DNA of 64,000 nucleotides, taken from NCBI GenBank assembly GCA_964036275.1, contig OZ038434.1, positions 13,305,259 to 13,369,258 on the forward strand, written 5' to 3'. Position 1 is the stretch's first letter. Each line of letters opens with the position of its first letter. This document shows, piece by piece, positions 1-12,250 of the stretch. Origin of the DNA: Litoditis marina. Lineage: Eukaryota > Nematoda > Chromadorea > Rhabditida > Rhabditidae. Below the pieces are notes generated by a model, which worked only from the letters and a program-made list of their open reading frames with translations, had not been told where the DNA came from and searched no databases. The position numbers and the translations under genes were made by a program.

Positions 1-79
1 ATACCCTTTTTCGTGAATTCTGTGAAGGTAACACAGTTTTGAGAAAACTCAGCTTTCTCAAAAAAAAACATGTTTCCAG

Positions 80-3000
80 ATGGCATCACAAATCAACAAT
101 ATTTTTGTCTGGATATATCTACTATTTGAGATTGTCATCATACCAACAAATGTAGTGAATTTCGTTTTATGTCTGAGAAAAAATAACATTCCTCGAAGCT
201 TCAGGTAGGTCGATGTTTTTTCTAATACCTAAAATGCCAGAAGAAAACTATTTGGGAATTAACAACCCATGTTATCTGGGAATCTAGGGCATAATACTGA
301 GCGTCTCCCTAATGAAGACTGGGTTGTTCTGTTCGAATGAACTGTGCAAGTTCAACGAAACATTGCAATTCTCCATTTTTTCGTAATTGGAATGCCACAG
401 ATACCAACGTGGAAAGACTTCAAGCGCGAATAAACATTCTGTTCTATTCTACTATATTCTATCCTTGAAAGTGTATTGTGAAGAGAGACTGTGGCGACCA
501 GTTCATGCTCCGACTGGTGCTGAAACTATCCAAGAAACGACACAGAGACTCACAGAAACGAACACAAGTAAAAGCAGCAACGGAGAAACAGAAGAACAAA
601 CCTACAGTTACACGGGTCGTTCCATGTTTGAAGGAGACCGGAGACCACATTATTTCTCGTAACGCTGCTGTATCCTAATTTTGTATGGACGCGTTGCGTG
701 TTGCGCGGCATTGTCATGTGAATGCCACGTTGACTGATCAAACTAATATACGAGTTAATTGTGCTCTCTGATTTCAATACAGTTAAAAGCAGTCCGAAAC
801 GAAACCTCTGCTCAAGCTGGGTTCCGGTCTTCTTTAATATAGCTTCTAACCACTTTCGTTCAGATGTCTGGTGATTCTCGTCATTTTTGCCTCTTTTGTA
901 CATGACACACGGTTGATCAATACGATATTATCAATTCTCTTTGAGGTACACGCTTATCGGAGTTCCAGTTTTTTCGAGGCTCCTGAATTTGGTTGTTAGG
1001 TTGTTCAAACGAGCTCACAGAATTGCTCCAGATATAGACATGTATGACTGAAAAGCTAAAATATATAAACAGCGTTACTTATATACTCTTCAATACTAAG
1101 TTATTCTCATATTCGTCCAAAAACAGATCAATATTTGAACAGAACAATAGATTCAAACACTTTTTTTCAGGTATCAATCGGCGATCTGGAAAGCTTTACA
1201 GTGCGTCTTTTCAATGCTCTCTTCTACGTACTCGCGTTCAACGCTCTCATTCTTGAACGGCTAGTGGCCACCATGCGGTTAGGTGTCTATCAGAAACACC
1301 TAAAAGCAGTCGTATATGTCAATGCTGTGGCCTCTGTGAGTTAAACGCACTGCGCGAATAGTTTCGGATTCACAGTTTCTAGTTTGAAGATAGCTGCGAC
1401 TTGTGTATATATGCGTACTCGGATACGTCACATTGATGTAGCCTGACTGGACACCAAGTACTTCTATGATTTCGTTGCTTTTGTATGAATAAGGAACTGT
1501 TTTTCAGCCTGCAATAGCCTATGCGATGTGTTCAGTCGATTTACCACGAGGTAAGCTCTACAAAAACGTCACATGGGTTCAAATTGCGGTCCATGCTCTG
1601 TTGCATGTGATTAAACAGTGTCCGTTACTTGAGACTAACATTTGGAAAACCAAACTTCAATAGCTGGTTTTGTTGTTTTCATTGCGTTGTTTAATTTGTT
1701 CACAAAAACTGCACACTATGTTACCATTTGCTACAGTTGAGTTGGAGTGATGGTATGAACAGCCCAAAATAAAAGTAACAAACATTTAACCCAGATTTGC
1801 AAAGGGAACCACATTTCAAGCTACACATGTTGGCTTCACTCTGTTATCTATGAATTTGTGGTGAAACATGTATGATCTTTCGACTTCCCTATCATATAGA
1901 GTAGTGCGACTTAACACAACCAGCGAAAAATCAAACGAAAAACTAAACCCTCTTCACACTAACTACACTTGTTTCCAGAATCGGTAGGCAGTTACATGTC
2001 GATAATTTATGTGTTAACTTCTATATTCGGTAGCACCACTGTATGGATTCTCCTGAAGCACAATCGAGCCGCCCGAGCCAAAATAGCCGAACTCCGACTG
2101 AGTGCGAAATATCGTGCCGAACAAAATATAGCTATCACGTCCATATTAGTCCCGCTAAGTGAGTGATAAATGTCATATTTATGAAATCTGATGTCCTGTC
2201 TAGGGGAGAAATAATTATAAACACACCCTTGTAGGCTGGTTACGGGGCAAAAACATAATCGCATGTACTTACCTCTTATGGGGTACTCAGAATACTGCGA
2301 ATAGGGTTTGATCTTGATTAACAATTCTATTGTCACTGCATGCAACATGATTTCGCCATCAAGAACCTCAACCGCCTCTTGTTAATTTATCTGGCACTCG
2401 GCTATAGTAAGTTACGTTTCATTGACGTTTCCCGTATGCGAGGCAATTATTTTTCATCCCACGTCTCTTATTGTAAGCCCCCATTTGTTGAATGTGTGAC
2501 CCGGTGGGATGTACAACATAATGTTGAGAAGACGCAGAATGGTCGATGGGGATCTAACAGTCGGGAATCATGTAAACGGACTCTGATACATGTTTTCCAC
2601 TGTTCCAATCTTCAATGTTTTCAGCCATCAATGACTTGCTTGGACGCGTTCTACAAGCATGTGCCACCTTCTTTTTCGGTCTCGGCCTGGACTATCCAGA
2701 TCTGACTCAAGTACTTCGGAATATAGTCGACAATGTAGGTCAACTTCATCCATGGGTTAGGTGTGCGTCGTGAGAAAAGCAACTGAATTGAGTACAAATC
2801 TAACTATAGTTTCGGTCATTCCTACTGAGACTTGGCAGCGTGCCAATGAATTTTCCAGGCTATTTTTCACCACTTCGGAGGTTTTTGAACAACTGCAAAT
2901 ATCTTCTAGCTGTTTTTCAAATCCTTAAGAACACTTAATTGAAAAAACTCTTCTAAATACGTATGTATGCTCTAAGAAATAGTCATCCGAAGATATTGGC

Positions 3001-3501
3001 ACAATGCCAATGGGTATCAGTGGGGATGGTACAAACTATACAACTACCTGATACGTTGCGATGACCCTGATTCTGTGCGCTACTCTGGAAATTTCAGTGA
3101 TCATCGGTGCTGCACAGAGAAAAATGTAAAAGACAAAAAGAAGCATGGTACTTCAGCTTGCCAAGACTTTTCCGAGATAACAAGTTATTTAACATGGAAG
3201 CGTGGCGTCTTCATTGGTGGATTGAGTATTTGTTCGCTCAGTTTGGGTCGAAAATGTAGATGCTCCTGTTGGTGGATCTGTTGTTGCCATAACACATGCA
3301 CGAAGCTCAAAAAACTTGAGTTAAATTGTGTTTTCGTTGCAGATCCACCAGGAGATTCGACTGTGGTACTGCATCGGTATCCTTTTCATCCTTTCACCAA
3401 AGTTGAGAAGAAAGTTCCGCGGAACTCCCAAAACGCTCGCAGATTCTGTCCAGACAAGAAATGACAATTACTTTCGAATGATGTCGCGGGCTTGGCAATA
3501 A
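80..3501 (+). CDS. Sre-like serpentine chemoreceptor, paralogue A (7 exons, 287 aa)
   Basis: Predicted seven-transmembrane G-protein-coupled chemoreceptor of the nematode Sra superfamily, closest in feel to the Sre class. Exons are 80-204, 864-945, 1171-1335, 1508-1550, 1979-2158, 2625-2734 and 3343-3501; lengths sum to 288 codons with no internal stop. Exon 1 holds TM1 (FVWIYLLFEIVIIPTN), exon 2 TM2, and exon 3 TM3 followed by the ILERLVATMRL motif typical of the superfamily. Exon 5 holds TM5 and the intracellular loop with LRLSAKYRAEQNI, exon 6 TM6, and exon 7 TM7 and a tail ending NYFRMMSRAWQ. The start was chosen because TTTCCAG lies directly before ATG, which fits a spliced-leader acceptor, and the aligned paralogues start at the same place. 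AATAAA occurs at 3546. At 287 residues it is shorter than the roughly 350 I expect for Sre. Family membership is confident; Sre versus Srb or Sra is less so. Confidence 0.8.
1551..1978 (+). other. intron 4 of receptor A
   Basis: Non-coding stretch between exons 4 and 5 of receptor A, with donor GTAAGC and acceptor TTTCCAG. I see no gene or repeat in it. Confidence 0.6.
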
Positions 3502-4422
3502 GTCATGTTCATTCAAGAAATTTCGCTTCTTTTCATACAGGACCGAATAAAGATTTACTTAGTTCGGTGGTTATTTGTTCATGCTGATACAAAATATAAC
3601 CTTAGCAATACGTGAGCAGACAAAAAACAAACATTGTTGGTTCACGGAATTGACGCTCTTCATCGTTTGTATTCGGTGTTTCAAATAGTTCGTATAACTA
3701 CAATGTTTTGGCAACTTGATCACTCTCGCGTCTTTTGCTTCATAAACTGTTTTGCGAATTCTGTTTTTTCCATGAGAGATGAAGGGCGGAATGGTCCACT
3801 GGTTGTGGGCGCGCTAGCACTCAAAACGCCATGGTTCGATCCCACTCGGCGCGGTATCTTCTTGGCGGACCGAATGAGCAGGTAACAAAGGTTACCCATG
3901 CTTAGTTTATCTTCTACGGACCTTACCTCTCCACGGGAGTGGGCGACGATTCAGCTTTTAACGTCAAGTCGATATTCGAGTTCCCTATCGTTAACATCCC
4001 CTTCTTTGGAAGTTTGACCCAATACGAAGGAATTTGAATAATTTATACCTTAGCACCCGCCGCCTTTAATGTCGTATCGATATTCGCAATCCCCATGATC
4101 GATTACCCCATCCGCGAAAGTTTGGTTCGAAATTACTCGTTCTGGCCACCATGATACTTTAGCCCCCCCCCACCAACTTTAACATTATTTCTATGTTCGA
4201 AATCAGCGTCATCAACTACCCCTGTTTCCGAAGTTTCATTCCCAATTTCCAATGTTGATATATTTGTCGCGTCGCGTGCGTGAAACAAATTTTGACCCGC
4301 AAATTCGTCATTCCCGTGGTCGATTATAGTCGTCGCCAACGAAAAGGCGGGAGGGTACTGTATATCTCACTTTCCGCTGTGTACGCACACATGTCTTCGA
4401 TTCCAAATCTCTCCGGTTTTGT

Positions 4423-4493
4423 GCTCTAATGGCGCAGTGGTTAGCGCCCTGCTACTAAACTTTTGCTCGCAGGTTCGATTCCGGCAAGAGACA
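4423..4493 (+). pseudogene. tRNA-like sequence (degenerate)
   Basis: An A-box-like TGGCGCAGTGG and a B-box GGTTCGATTCC are spaced as in a tRNA gene. The acceptor and T stems do not pair properly and there is no clean anticodon arm. It is best read as a tRNA pseudogene or the head of a tRNA-derived SINE. Confidence 0.5.
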
Positions 4494-4671
4494 GAAATTT
4501 ATAGATTTGGCACTCACTATACCCCATATCTGATTCATCAACCCATTTTCAGATCCAAACTGCCAACATTTCCACGTAAAGTATGAAAGTGTTAAAATAA
4601 AACCAAATAAAATAAAAAATAAATGTTCAGGTGTAAAATGCTAAAAATATCAACTAAACTTTCCTACCGTG

Positions 4672-4862
4672 AAAAGTCCAAGCTGAATCAGTTTTAGCTG
4701 AGAAGTCCAATCTGAATCAGTTTTAGCTGAAAAGTCCAAGCTGAATCAGTTTGAGCTGAAAAGTCCAAGCTGAATCAGTTTTTAGCTGAAAAGTTCAAGC
4801 TGAATCAGTTTTAGCTGAAAAGTCCAAGCTGAATCAGTTTTAGCTGAGCAGTCCAAGCTTAA
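4672..4862. repeat. 29-bp tandem repeat, about 6.5 copies
   Basis: Tandem array of a 29-bp unit with core AAGCTGAATCAGTTTTAGC. Copies differ by only a few substitutions or one added T. An isolated partial copy lies at 5367-5425, so the array and the partial copy flank an AT-rich interval of about 500 bp, as if both belong to one non-autonomous element. Confidence 0.85.
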
Positions 4863-5425
4863 AGGGACCGTACCTCTTTAATTTGATGACTTGAGTTATC
4901 AGTGGACACATGGGGAGGAAAAATGAACGAAACAGTCAGAATTGGTGAAAATTCCGCAACTTGGATCGTTTATTGAGCAAATTTGAGTACGGCCACAACA
5001 CGGAAACCACAGCACGTACCACATTTACATGGAGACGCGCACAAGTTGTCCGCAAAACGTCCGTTAAACGTATCATAAATTCTATCACGTAACAATTGAC
5101 ATATTTAAAAGTGTTCTAGTTACCTATGTCTCTTTTTATTTTTATTTATATTTAGGTCGTGTGTATTAAAACCGAATTCATCATTTGACCAAAAGTTTTG
5201 CGATACAGTAACCCTAAAGATAGTTTGGCTCATGAGAGGCTTGGTTCATAAATGATTAAGGGATCACCATTACACTGTCAAAGCAGTATGTTGAGATTTC
5301 ATGTTTTGTAATGGATCCAAATTATAGAGAAACTGTTCCTTTAACTTTAAAACGGTACCAGCGCCATGTTCCAAGCCGAATCAGTTTTAGCTGAAAAGTC
5401 CAAGCTTAAAACGTGTTAGCTGAAA
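4863..5425. repeat. probable non-autonomous element body next to the 29-bp array
   Basis: This interval lies between the 29-bp array and the partial repeat copy. It begins AAAGGGACCGTACC and, near its right side, carries the roughly complementary sequence AAACGGTACC (about 5349-5358), a weak inverted pair. No coding sequence is visible. The element boundaries are inferred. Confidence 0.35.
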
Positions 5426-5606
5426 AGAAATAGTTAGAAATCATTAGAAGAAGAATTAGAAATTGTCGCCCACTCGAGAAACCGCGGTAAGCATACAGTT
5501 TATCATACACAGAACGATTAGGCACAAACGCAAGAGAGCATGTAGGTCAATGAGGCCGCAGAACAGACTCTGCGTCACTTTGACCTGCACACTCTCTCGT
5601 GGAGGC

Positions 5607-6052
5607 CGCTATAGTTCGTTCCACCTATCGATGGCAGCCAGGTACAGTACATTTTGGTGGGCGGAGTCAATTGTGTGGAAAAGTTTCCAACAGAAACCAG
5701 TCTAATCAAAAATTTTGCATAAGCTGGGTATTGAACTCAGCTGTAATAGATGGCGCGGCGCCCACAAGCAGCCGGCCATCTGAACAGATGGTAAAAACTA
5801 AAAACACTGATATCCAACCATCTTTTCTATCCGTTTTTCGAACCCAATTTTATCAAACAAGAAGTTGTTTAAATTGTTCCCCGATTAGGAGATAACCTTT
5901 TGAACACAAAATATGTACAAAAATCTTGAAATGACCACTTTTTGAATTTTTATCTGTAATGAAAAGACTGGCAACTGCCAGATCGGTCGTCTGCAATGTA
6001 AGGTGCGCTCGGCCAGCATGGCTGACTACTATCGATGGGTGAAACGAACTAT
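5607..6052. repeat. inverted-repeat element (arms 5607-5650 and 6010-6052)
   Basis: The left arm reads ATAGTTCGTTCCACCTATCG and the right arm is its near complement (CGATGGGTGAAACGAACTAT). The arms are about 40 bp with a spacer of about 360 bp, typical of a MITE or a decayed DNA transposon. The open stretches inside show no recognisable protein. Confidence 0.55.
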
Positions 6053-6415
6053 AAAAAAGTGACTGACCAATCGGCTGGGAATGGACTGAGTATCATATTT
6101 TCGAATGATGGCGGGTTACCAAGTTGTATTAACTGCAAAGCAATATATCCACATTTCACGTACTTTATCGTAGGCGACAGTGCTCTCTGACCGGCTAGAG
6201 AGGACGTGAAACGCGTGTGAAGTATTTACCAGATGTTAACGCAGATCAGTACCGCGCCTAAGTGTATCACTGGTGTTACTTGATTATGCTTTTGCCAGTG
6301 TTTTAACATATATTGAATTGAATGGCAAACATTCTGAGCTAAACTTCCCGTGTTTACACAAATTCCATCAGTGAAGTGTAATTCACGGAATCATTTTCGA
6401 TTCAAGTATTTTCAG

Positions 6416-7016
6416 CAGTGAACGATCTACGTGGTCGCATACTTCAACTTCAAGCAAGTGCTACTTTCTACTTTGGACTCGGATTGAATTATCCTAACCT
6501 CACTGTGGTCATTCAGAATCTAGTCGATATGGTGAGTTTTCGAAACAAAATTGTTCTCATTTTGCGCTGTAGCTCCATTAGCCGAAAATGAAGTTAGACA
6601 AAGGATGAGGAAAGGATGAAGGATAGATGAATAAAGTGAGAGTACTACAGACAGAAAAGAGAGAGAGAGAGAGAGAGAAGAGAAGCGATACCTAGCGAGA
6701 GAATGAAAACACGAACAAGCTGCGTTTTCAAGTCACGGGTCACTTTTTCTGAATTTATTCACGAACAAACCTGAGAATGCCGTACCAAGCACAACACAAT
6801 ATTGATGATATTCATTTTCAGATTCACCAGGAAATTAGACTGTGGTTTTATAGTGGAATTCTTCTGATTTGTTCTCCACGTTTGAGAAAAATGTTCTGGA
6901 AAACTCCCAAAATATTCGCGGATTCGGCGGAGACGAGTTTATGTTCAAATAAAGAGCTTGTAGATTACTTGGTAGTTTGTTCATTCTTGGTTTTACAACA
7001 CAAAAATTCGGTATAA
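6416..7016 (+). pseudogene. Sre-like receptor remnant: exons 6 and 7 only
   Basis: Two exons match the last two exons of the receptor paralogues. Exon 6-like is 6416-6531, containing NDLRGRILQ and FYFGLGLNYPN, with acceptor TTTTCAG and donor GTGAGT. Exon 7-like is 6822-7016, starting IHQEIRLWFYSGILLICSPR. Exon 6 carries two extra codons relative to paralogue A. After the motif KTPKIFADSAET the conserved NYFxxxSxAW tail is lost and a divergent tail reads to a stop at 7016, which suggests a frameshift. No exons 1-5 were found between 3502 and 6415. It is either a truncated duplicate or a spare 3-prime end usable by receptor A, because splice phases are compatible. The sequence looks closer to paralogue D than to A. 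Confidence 0.75.
6658..6681. repeat. (GA)n microsatellite
   Basis: Run of GA dinucleotides about 24 bp long in the intron of the receptor remnant. Confidence 0.9.
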
Positions 7017-9400
7017 GAAGTGAAAGTTTAAAGGGGGGCAGAATTGAATGTTCAAATAATAGAGAAAATTGAGACAACTCGGTCTATACCAATATCTTTT
7101 TTAGATTATAACTATAAAGTTCTATTTTTATTATTTAGTTAAATCTACCCCTAGGTCAGACACGCAGAGGGAGGCTTGGAGTATTGCCAAATTGGCGACC
7201 GTTGTAGTTTGGTCTCATACCATAGACACACATTTTTCAACATATGAACGTTATGTAATTATCACTGCCGGAAAAGTTTACATCTACAAAATTCACTTTT
7301 ACAGAACAACATATACAATTTATATAAAATATCGACTTTGTACATTTCATTGTCTAAAACCAACAAAACTGAGAGAGTATTTCAAAACAACAAATATAAT
7401 TCCATGAAACAGTCACTCGGGGGTATCATATCCATCGTTCCGAAATGAGATAAAATTAACAATTATATTTACAGAAGAGCATGAACAAAAAAGTGTGTTT
7501 TTCTTATATTCAAATTCCGCTACAAGTATATACAATATTTACAATACAAAATTAGAATGGTAGGTTTGTCGAAGACCGTACAAAGCCAAATAAATCTATG
7601 AATGAATTCAAACTTGTATACGTTTTATTTTACAATAATGAAGGAATATACCAAATTCGAATGGAAATCCAACGATTGTCGCCAGCCGTAGAACATGGCA
7701 CACAGTAACTCGAGAACGAGATGAGCTATCCTCCAGTGGCTCAGATAATCGAATCCTAGAATACATAAGCTCTCCATATAATATTATTACTTATTTGACA
7801 CGGCTTGTAACAGTGCCACGTGACGCGACAACGCAAAAACATCGTTCAGACAGGGTCAATTTTCGACCCCGTACCTCAAAAATACATTGCTACGGGAGAG
7901 AAAACCACCCGGGGGATATTGTACCGTTGGGGGATAACGCCACAAAGGCTAGGATCAATTTTTCAATACAGAACGAAAACCATTGCTTCAGAACAAAAAT
8001 GAACCTTTCTATACTTCACGCTAGTATCACCCCAATAGTACAATTACTAGAGTAGAGACAAACTGAATGATTAATTCCAAATTCCAATAAAGGAATATAT
8101 TTCTTCTAAGTTGTTCATATACTCCAGTACATTAGTGTGAATAATCAGAGGATGAAAAAAAAACCGACAGCAATTTGGTCAATAATCAAATGAGAAAGAC
8201 TAAAATCAAACGAAAACAATTTCAATAATCTAAACAATTCGATTGTTTACCTTGGTATTAGCTTATTCGTATCGGAAAATAACGACGTCGAAGCAACGGG
8301 ACAGACACTGTTCTGTAAATAAAATAATTATACACTCATAATTTACCCGCCACCCAGCAACATGATTCCATGTGAAGTGCTAAGTGCACCCTAGACAGAT
8401 GGACATGGAACACTAGAATAAATACACATATATGTATTATAAAATTTTCGCCAGAAACGAGACCCAGTTTACGTGTTTATGATGGTCTCTGACTAACCCG
8501 ACATTGTTTTCCTAAACTATGATTACCTTTTCGATAGAAACAAAGGCCCCTCGCTGTCTCAAAACAAATTTTTGATTTTCCATCAGAATCATGAGAAAAG
8601 AAGTACTATTGCTCTATTGGAATAGAAGGTCATGAAACAATCTATGTAAAAGGTAGGGAAGTGAATAAGCGAAGTATAGGCAAAAATCGCAGTTTTGCAG
8701 AGGGTAGCGGATCAAAAAACAGGCCACCAAAAAGGGTCAGGTCACCTAAAAATCTGGTCAGTTGTAGAATTCGCCAAAATATGGAGGGCTCAAGATATTT
8801 TGAGATGAATATGAGATCCTTGGTGGTGTATGAGATGTACCGAATAAAACATAATATTTAGACTAACCTAAAGAGAGAAAAGGAATCCAGTTACAGCAAC
8901 AACGGAGGTCATTTGAATATGAGCCAGTAGAATAACCGCACAGCAAAGACAAATGCAAACAACCTGAAAAAGAACTGTATAGTGTAAAAACTAAAAACGG
9001 GCTACTTTTTCGCCCCGAACGAGAAAAAAATTTGGCTACTTACTCTTACAATGCAAAGCATCCAAATCCAACATATCAATGAATTGACTTACATTTGACA
9101 TTTCGCAAAAATGACCATTTATAATCTTCCAGTGTATATGATATTCCAGTGTATAATAAGTGGTATAAGATTCATTTCACGTCCAGGCACAGGGTCCTCT
9201 TACTCTTTCTATTACTTTGTAGTGAGAGAATCTGGAATCAAATGAATCAAATAATAAATTAGCATTCATCATTATGTGTGTTCAATAAATATGCTTCCTG
9301 TTCGTGATCGTGACACTGTACTGAAGAAAGTAATAACTTGGTATTCGTTCCACTACATTGCTAAACGACTGACTCTACAAATAGCCCCACAAATGGATAA
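7017..9400. other. intergenic stretch without a recognised gene
   Basis: AT-rich sequence. Short open frames are present but none has a recognisable motif, splice partner or paralogue in the window. I see nothing else to annotate. Confidence 0.5.
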
Positions 9401-9410
9401 CAACTCTGGA

Positions 9411-9945
9411 ATTTGGCGGCGACTCGCCGGCGGGGCCGATGGGTCGCCGGGATACCGCCGGCAAGTCGCCGGCGATACGTTGAGGTAGCCGGCGGGTCGC
9501 CACTTGGACCAAAGCTCCGAAGTTGTCGCCGGCGAGTCGCCAAACATTTCGCATTGTCCCTGGGGTCGCCGGCAAGTCGCCGAAGCCGAAAATATTTTTC
9601 CATCGAGAAAACCCAAAAAAAGTTTGAGTGCATTTTGTGGGTAAACTCCAACGGCTATGACAAAAATGATACCGATAGACGACTTTTTCTTGTATAACTC
9701 ATACGAACCGTGAAAAATGAACAGAGCTTGTCGCCGGCGAGTCGCCACCCATTTTCGATGTGTTCCTCATATCGCCGGCGAGTCGCCGAACTTGGAAACC
9801 TTTAGTAACACCAAGATTTTTATTCCAGTTTGTTGTGAGGTACAAACATGTGCGAGAGTGAAAATTGCGATTTGTGCGTCTTCAATAGGGATTTTGAGAA
9901 GAAGTTTGGAAACTGTCGCCGGTGACTCGCCAAGTAGCGTGATTC
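9411..9945. repeat. GC-rich CGCCGGCGA-motif repeat cluster, copy 1
   Basis: Many copies of TCGCCGGCGAGTCGCC-like motifs in both orientations stand out from the AT-rich background. The left edge begins TTGGCGGCGACTCGCC and the right edge ends GACTCGCCAAG, whose complement starts CTTGGCGAGTC, so the ends look roughly inverted. Frames that run through it are arginine- and alanine-rich artefacts of the motif, not genes. Confidence 0.75.
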
Positions 9946-10460
9946 GATAGCTAATTAGTTGGAGCACGATTAAAAGGGAGTTTTGATCTAACCATGCTTG
10001 ATAACAACTAGTATAATGTCATACATTGAGTGAGATGGAATGCTTACATAAACTTTACATCTCACTCAAATTAAGACTAGAACTTATGAGATTGCATTGG
10101 AGATCTACCGGTGTAGTGCGTTTGGAACTTATCAGAGCAGCTGTTTAGCTATACATCCATTATAAACTAAAATTCAAGTAGAGAGGTACTATTTGTTATT
10201 ATTCAAAGTATTATACATATGTTACGGAACATACTCTCCAGTTTGGCCAAAACATATCACTTTAGGAAAAGAAATAAGATTTTGAAGACAGTTCATTGCT
10301 ATCGTGATATAATCAAAAAACAGTGAGATCTTCTGCAACAGACTTAGATTTCATTCGCAATAGAATCATTACAGTTTATTTGCAATCATTAGTTAGTCCG
10401 ACCATTAGTTTGAATGCGCTGGGTGCGCAATAGTAAGCTCTTCGCTGCGCTTCTCAGACC

Positions 10461-10530
10461 GTAGCGGGATGGCCGAGAGGATGTGTGCGCCGCAGTACGC
10501 CGAAGGTTGCGGGTTCGATTCCGGAGAGTG
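10461..10530 (+). pseudogene. tRNA-like sequence (Leu/Ser-type A box)
   Basis: A box TGGCCGAGAGG and B box GGTTCGATTCC are present at tRNA spacing, but the stems do not close and the 3-prime acceptor strand does not match. Degenerate tRNA or SINE head. Confidence 0.5.
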
Positions 10531-10672
10531 ACAAATGGATGTTTAATTAAGACTATAATTGTTAAATCACGTAAATATGGTTCTCGGCTCGTTAACGCGC
10601 TAATTCACTTTTGGAAAAATATTTTCTGTCACAGAAAGATCAATGCTAAAAAGCGAAAGAATCACATAAGGT

Positions 10673-10778
10673 AATTGACGACTCGCCGGCGATGTCGCCG
10701 GCGACCCGAAAAGCGGCGACTCGCCATCAACCCCTTCCGGCGACATCGCCGGCGACCTCGCCGGCGACCCGTCACCGA
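10673..10778. repeat. GC-rich CGCCGGCGA-motif repeat cluster, copy 2
   Basis: Shorter cluster of the same motif as at 9411-9945 (GATGTCGCCGGCGACC and complements), about 730 bp downstream of it. Confidence 0.75.
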
Positions 10779-12250
10779 ATTCCATAGAAGGTACCTGATC
10801 ACCTGATCTAAAAGTAACCTAAACAGCAACAAAAACAGGTCACTAACGGTGAACGGTGAACCCAAAATTTTGGGTATTGAATGATAGCCGAACAGTGACG
10901 GGTTCCCAATATTAGGTAATCAATGGATTTCGTACTCAGATGTGAACATACGGTTACCATAACGAACCACGAACGGTTAGGGTCAGATAAAGAAATTGCC
11001 GCTGAAGACAGGTTTATCGAACAAATGAGCTCAGTATTGGTGCTAGCGGATAGTCCATACATCGAAACATAATAGTCAAAACCATTCATTTATTCATGAA
11101 CTTCCATACTATTCAATCCAATTATATTTCAATCATGAACCATACTATTCGAAATTCAAAAGAAACCTGTTTCTTTCACCAAAAATTATTGCATAGATTT
11201 TTTTTGAAAACGGGGTTATTTTTTGGACGTACTACGGAAATGGATAAACTTTGGTTTTGAAAAAAAGAATCAGAAATCAGAAATAAAGAAGACATGCATG
11301 CATTTCAAACTAACCTGAGAGGATTATGGAAGTGGAAAACAATATGCATCGGCATCGATAACGAGATTAAACCCATACCAAATTCGTTCGCGTACAGGGC
11401 GAGGACGATCGTTTATAGGGCTGGAGCCTGAAAATAGCACTGAATTGGTAATTCTCAATAACTGTGAAAAACACAGAACGCCGACAATCATGGAGCTACA
11501 CCGGAACTGAAGAAAAAGATAATCCGAATAACCCTATCCGGAAATTACCGCCGAAAAAAATTAAAAAAAAAATCGCCGAAAAAAAAAGGAAAAATCGCCG
11601 AAAAAAATCGCCGAAAAAAAAGGTCGAAATTTAAAATCAGCTGGTTTTTTTGTTAGACAGAACCAATTTTTCATTGTGCGCACAACTAGGTGAAGCTTTT
11701 ACAGCGTACTCACACATGAAATATAAATGAAACGTAAATAAATTCTGAAAATTGCAAGAAATACGGAATATTGTAGAAAAATTTCGAAAAACAGTCAGCC
11801 ACTGTCTGCCTCTGCCATATTCGCATTGGAGTGCGTTTATTCGCATTGGAGCGCGTGTCATGAAATGTTGGATTGGAGCGCGTGTCATGGAATCGCACAT
11901 TCGATTCTGTCCTCCTTTAACCAAAATTGATTTTTGGTCCAACCGCATAATGCTCTATTTGTTAGAGTACGTGTAGGGTTTGCGGTTCTCAATACATGTC
12001 AATCCGGTGTGTTGCCTTATTTCTCTGTGTTTGTAGTTTGATCCCGTTGCGTTTTGATCGCTATTCGTAAACTAAGGCGGGTATCGAGAACAAACTACAC
12101 CGGAGATTCCCCCCCCCCCCTATATATTAGAACCAGAATAATCCTGGTTTCTATATCCCAACCTCAACCCGTCTCACCATGACACGTATTTCTCTGCTCT
12201 TACTTTCCGTCGGCGTACAAGACTGGCTAAATAGTACGCCAAACGCAGTA

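Noticed and set aside
961..1045. Extra exon in receptor A between exons 2 and 3 (reads RLLNLVVRLFKRAHRIAP)
   Set aside because: Exon 2 ends and exon 3 begins in phase 0 in all five paralogues, and no paralogue has a matching segment. The available acceptor gives the wrong phase.
2340..2705. 121-residue plus-strand frame
   Set aside because: It overlaps exon 6 of receptor A in another frame and shows no motif.
9353..9748. 131-residue minus-strand Arg/Ala/Pro-rich frame and its neighbours
   Set aside because: They are open only because the CGCCGGCGA repeat lacks stops.
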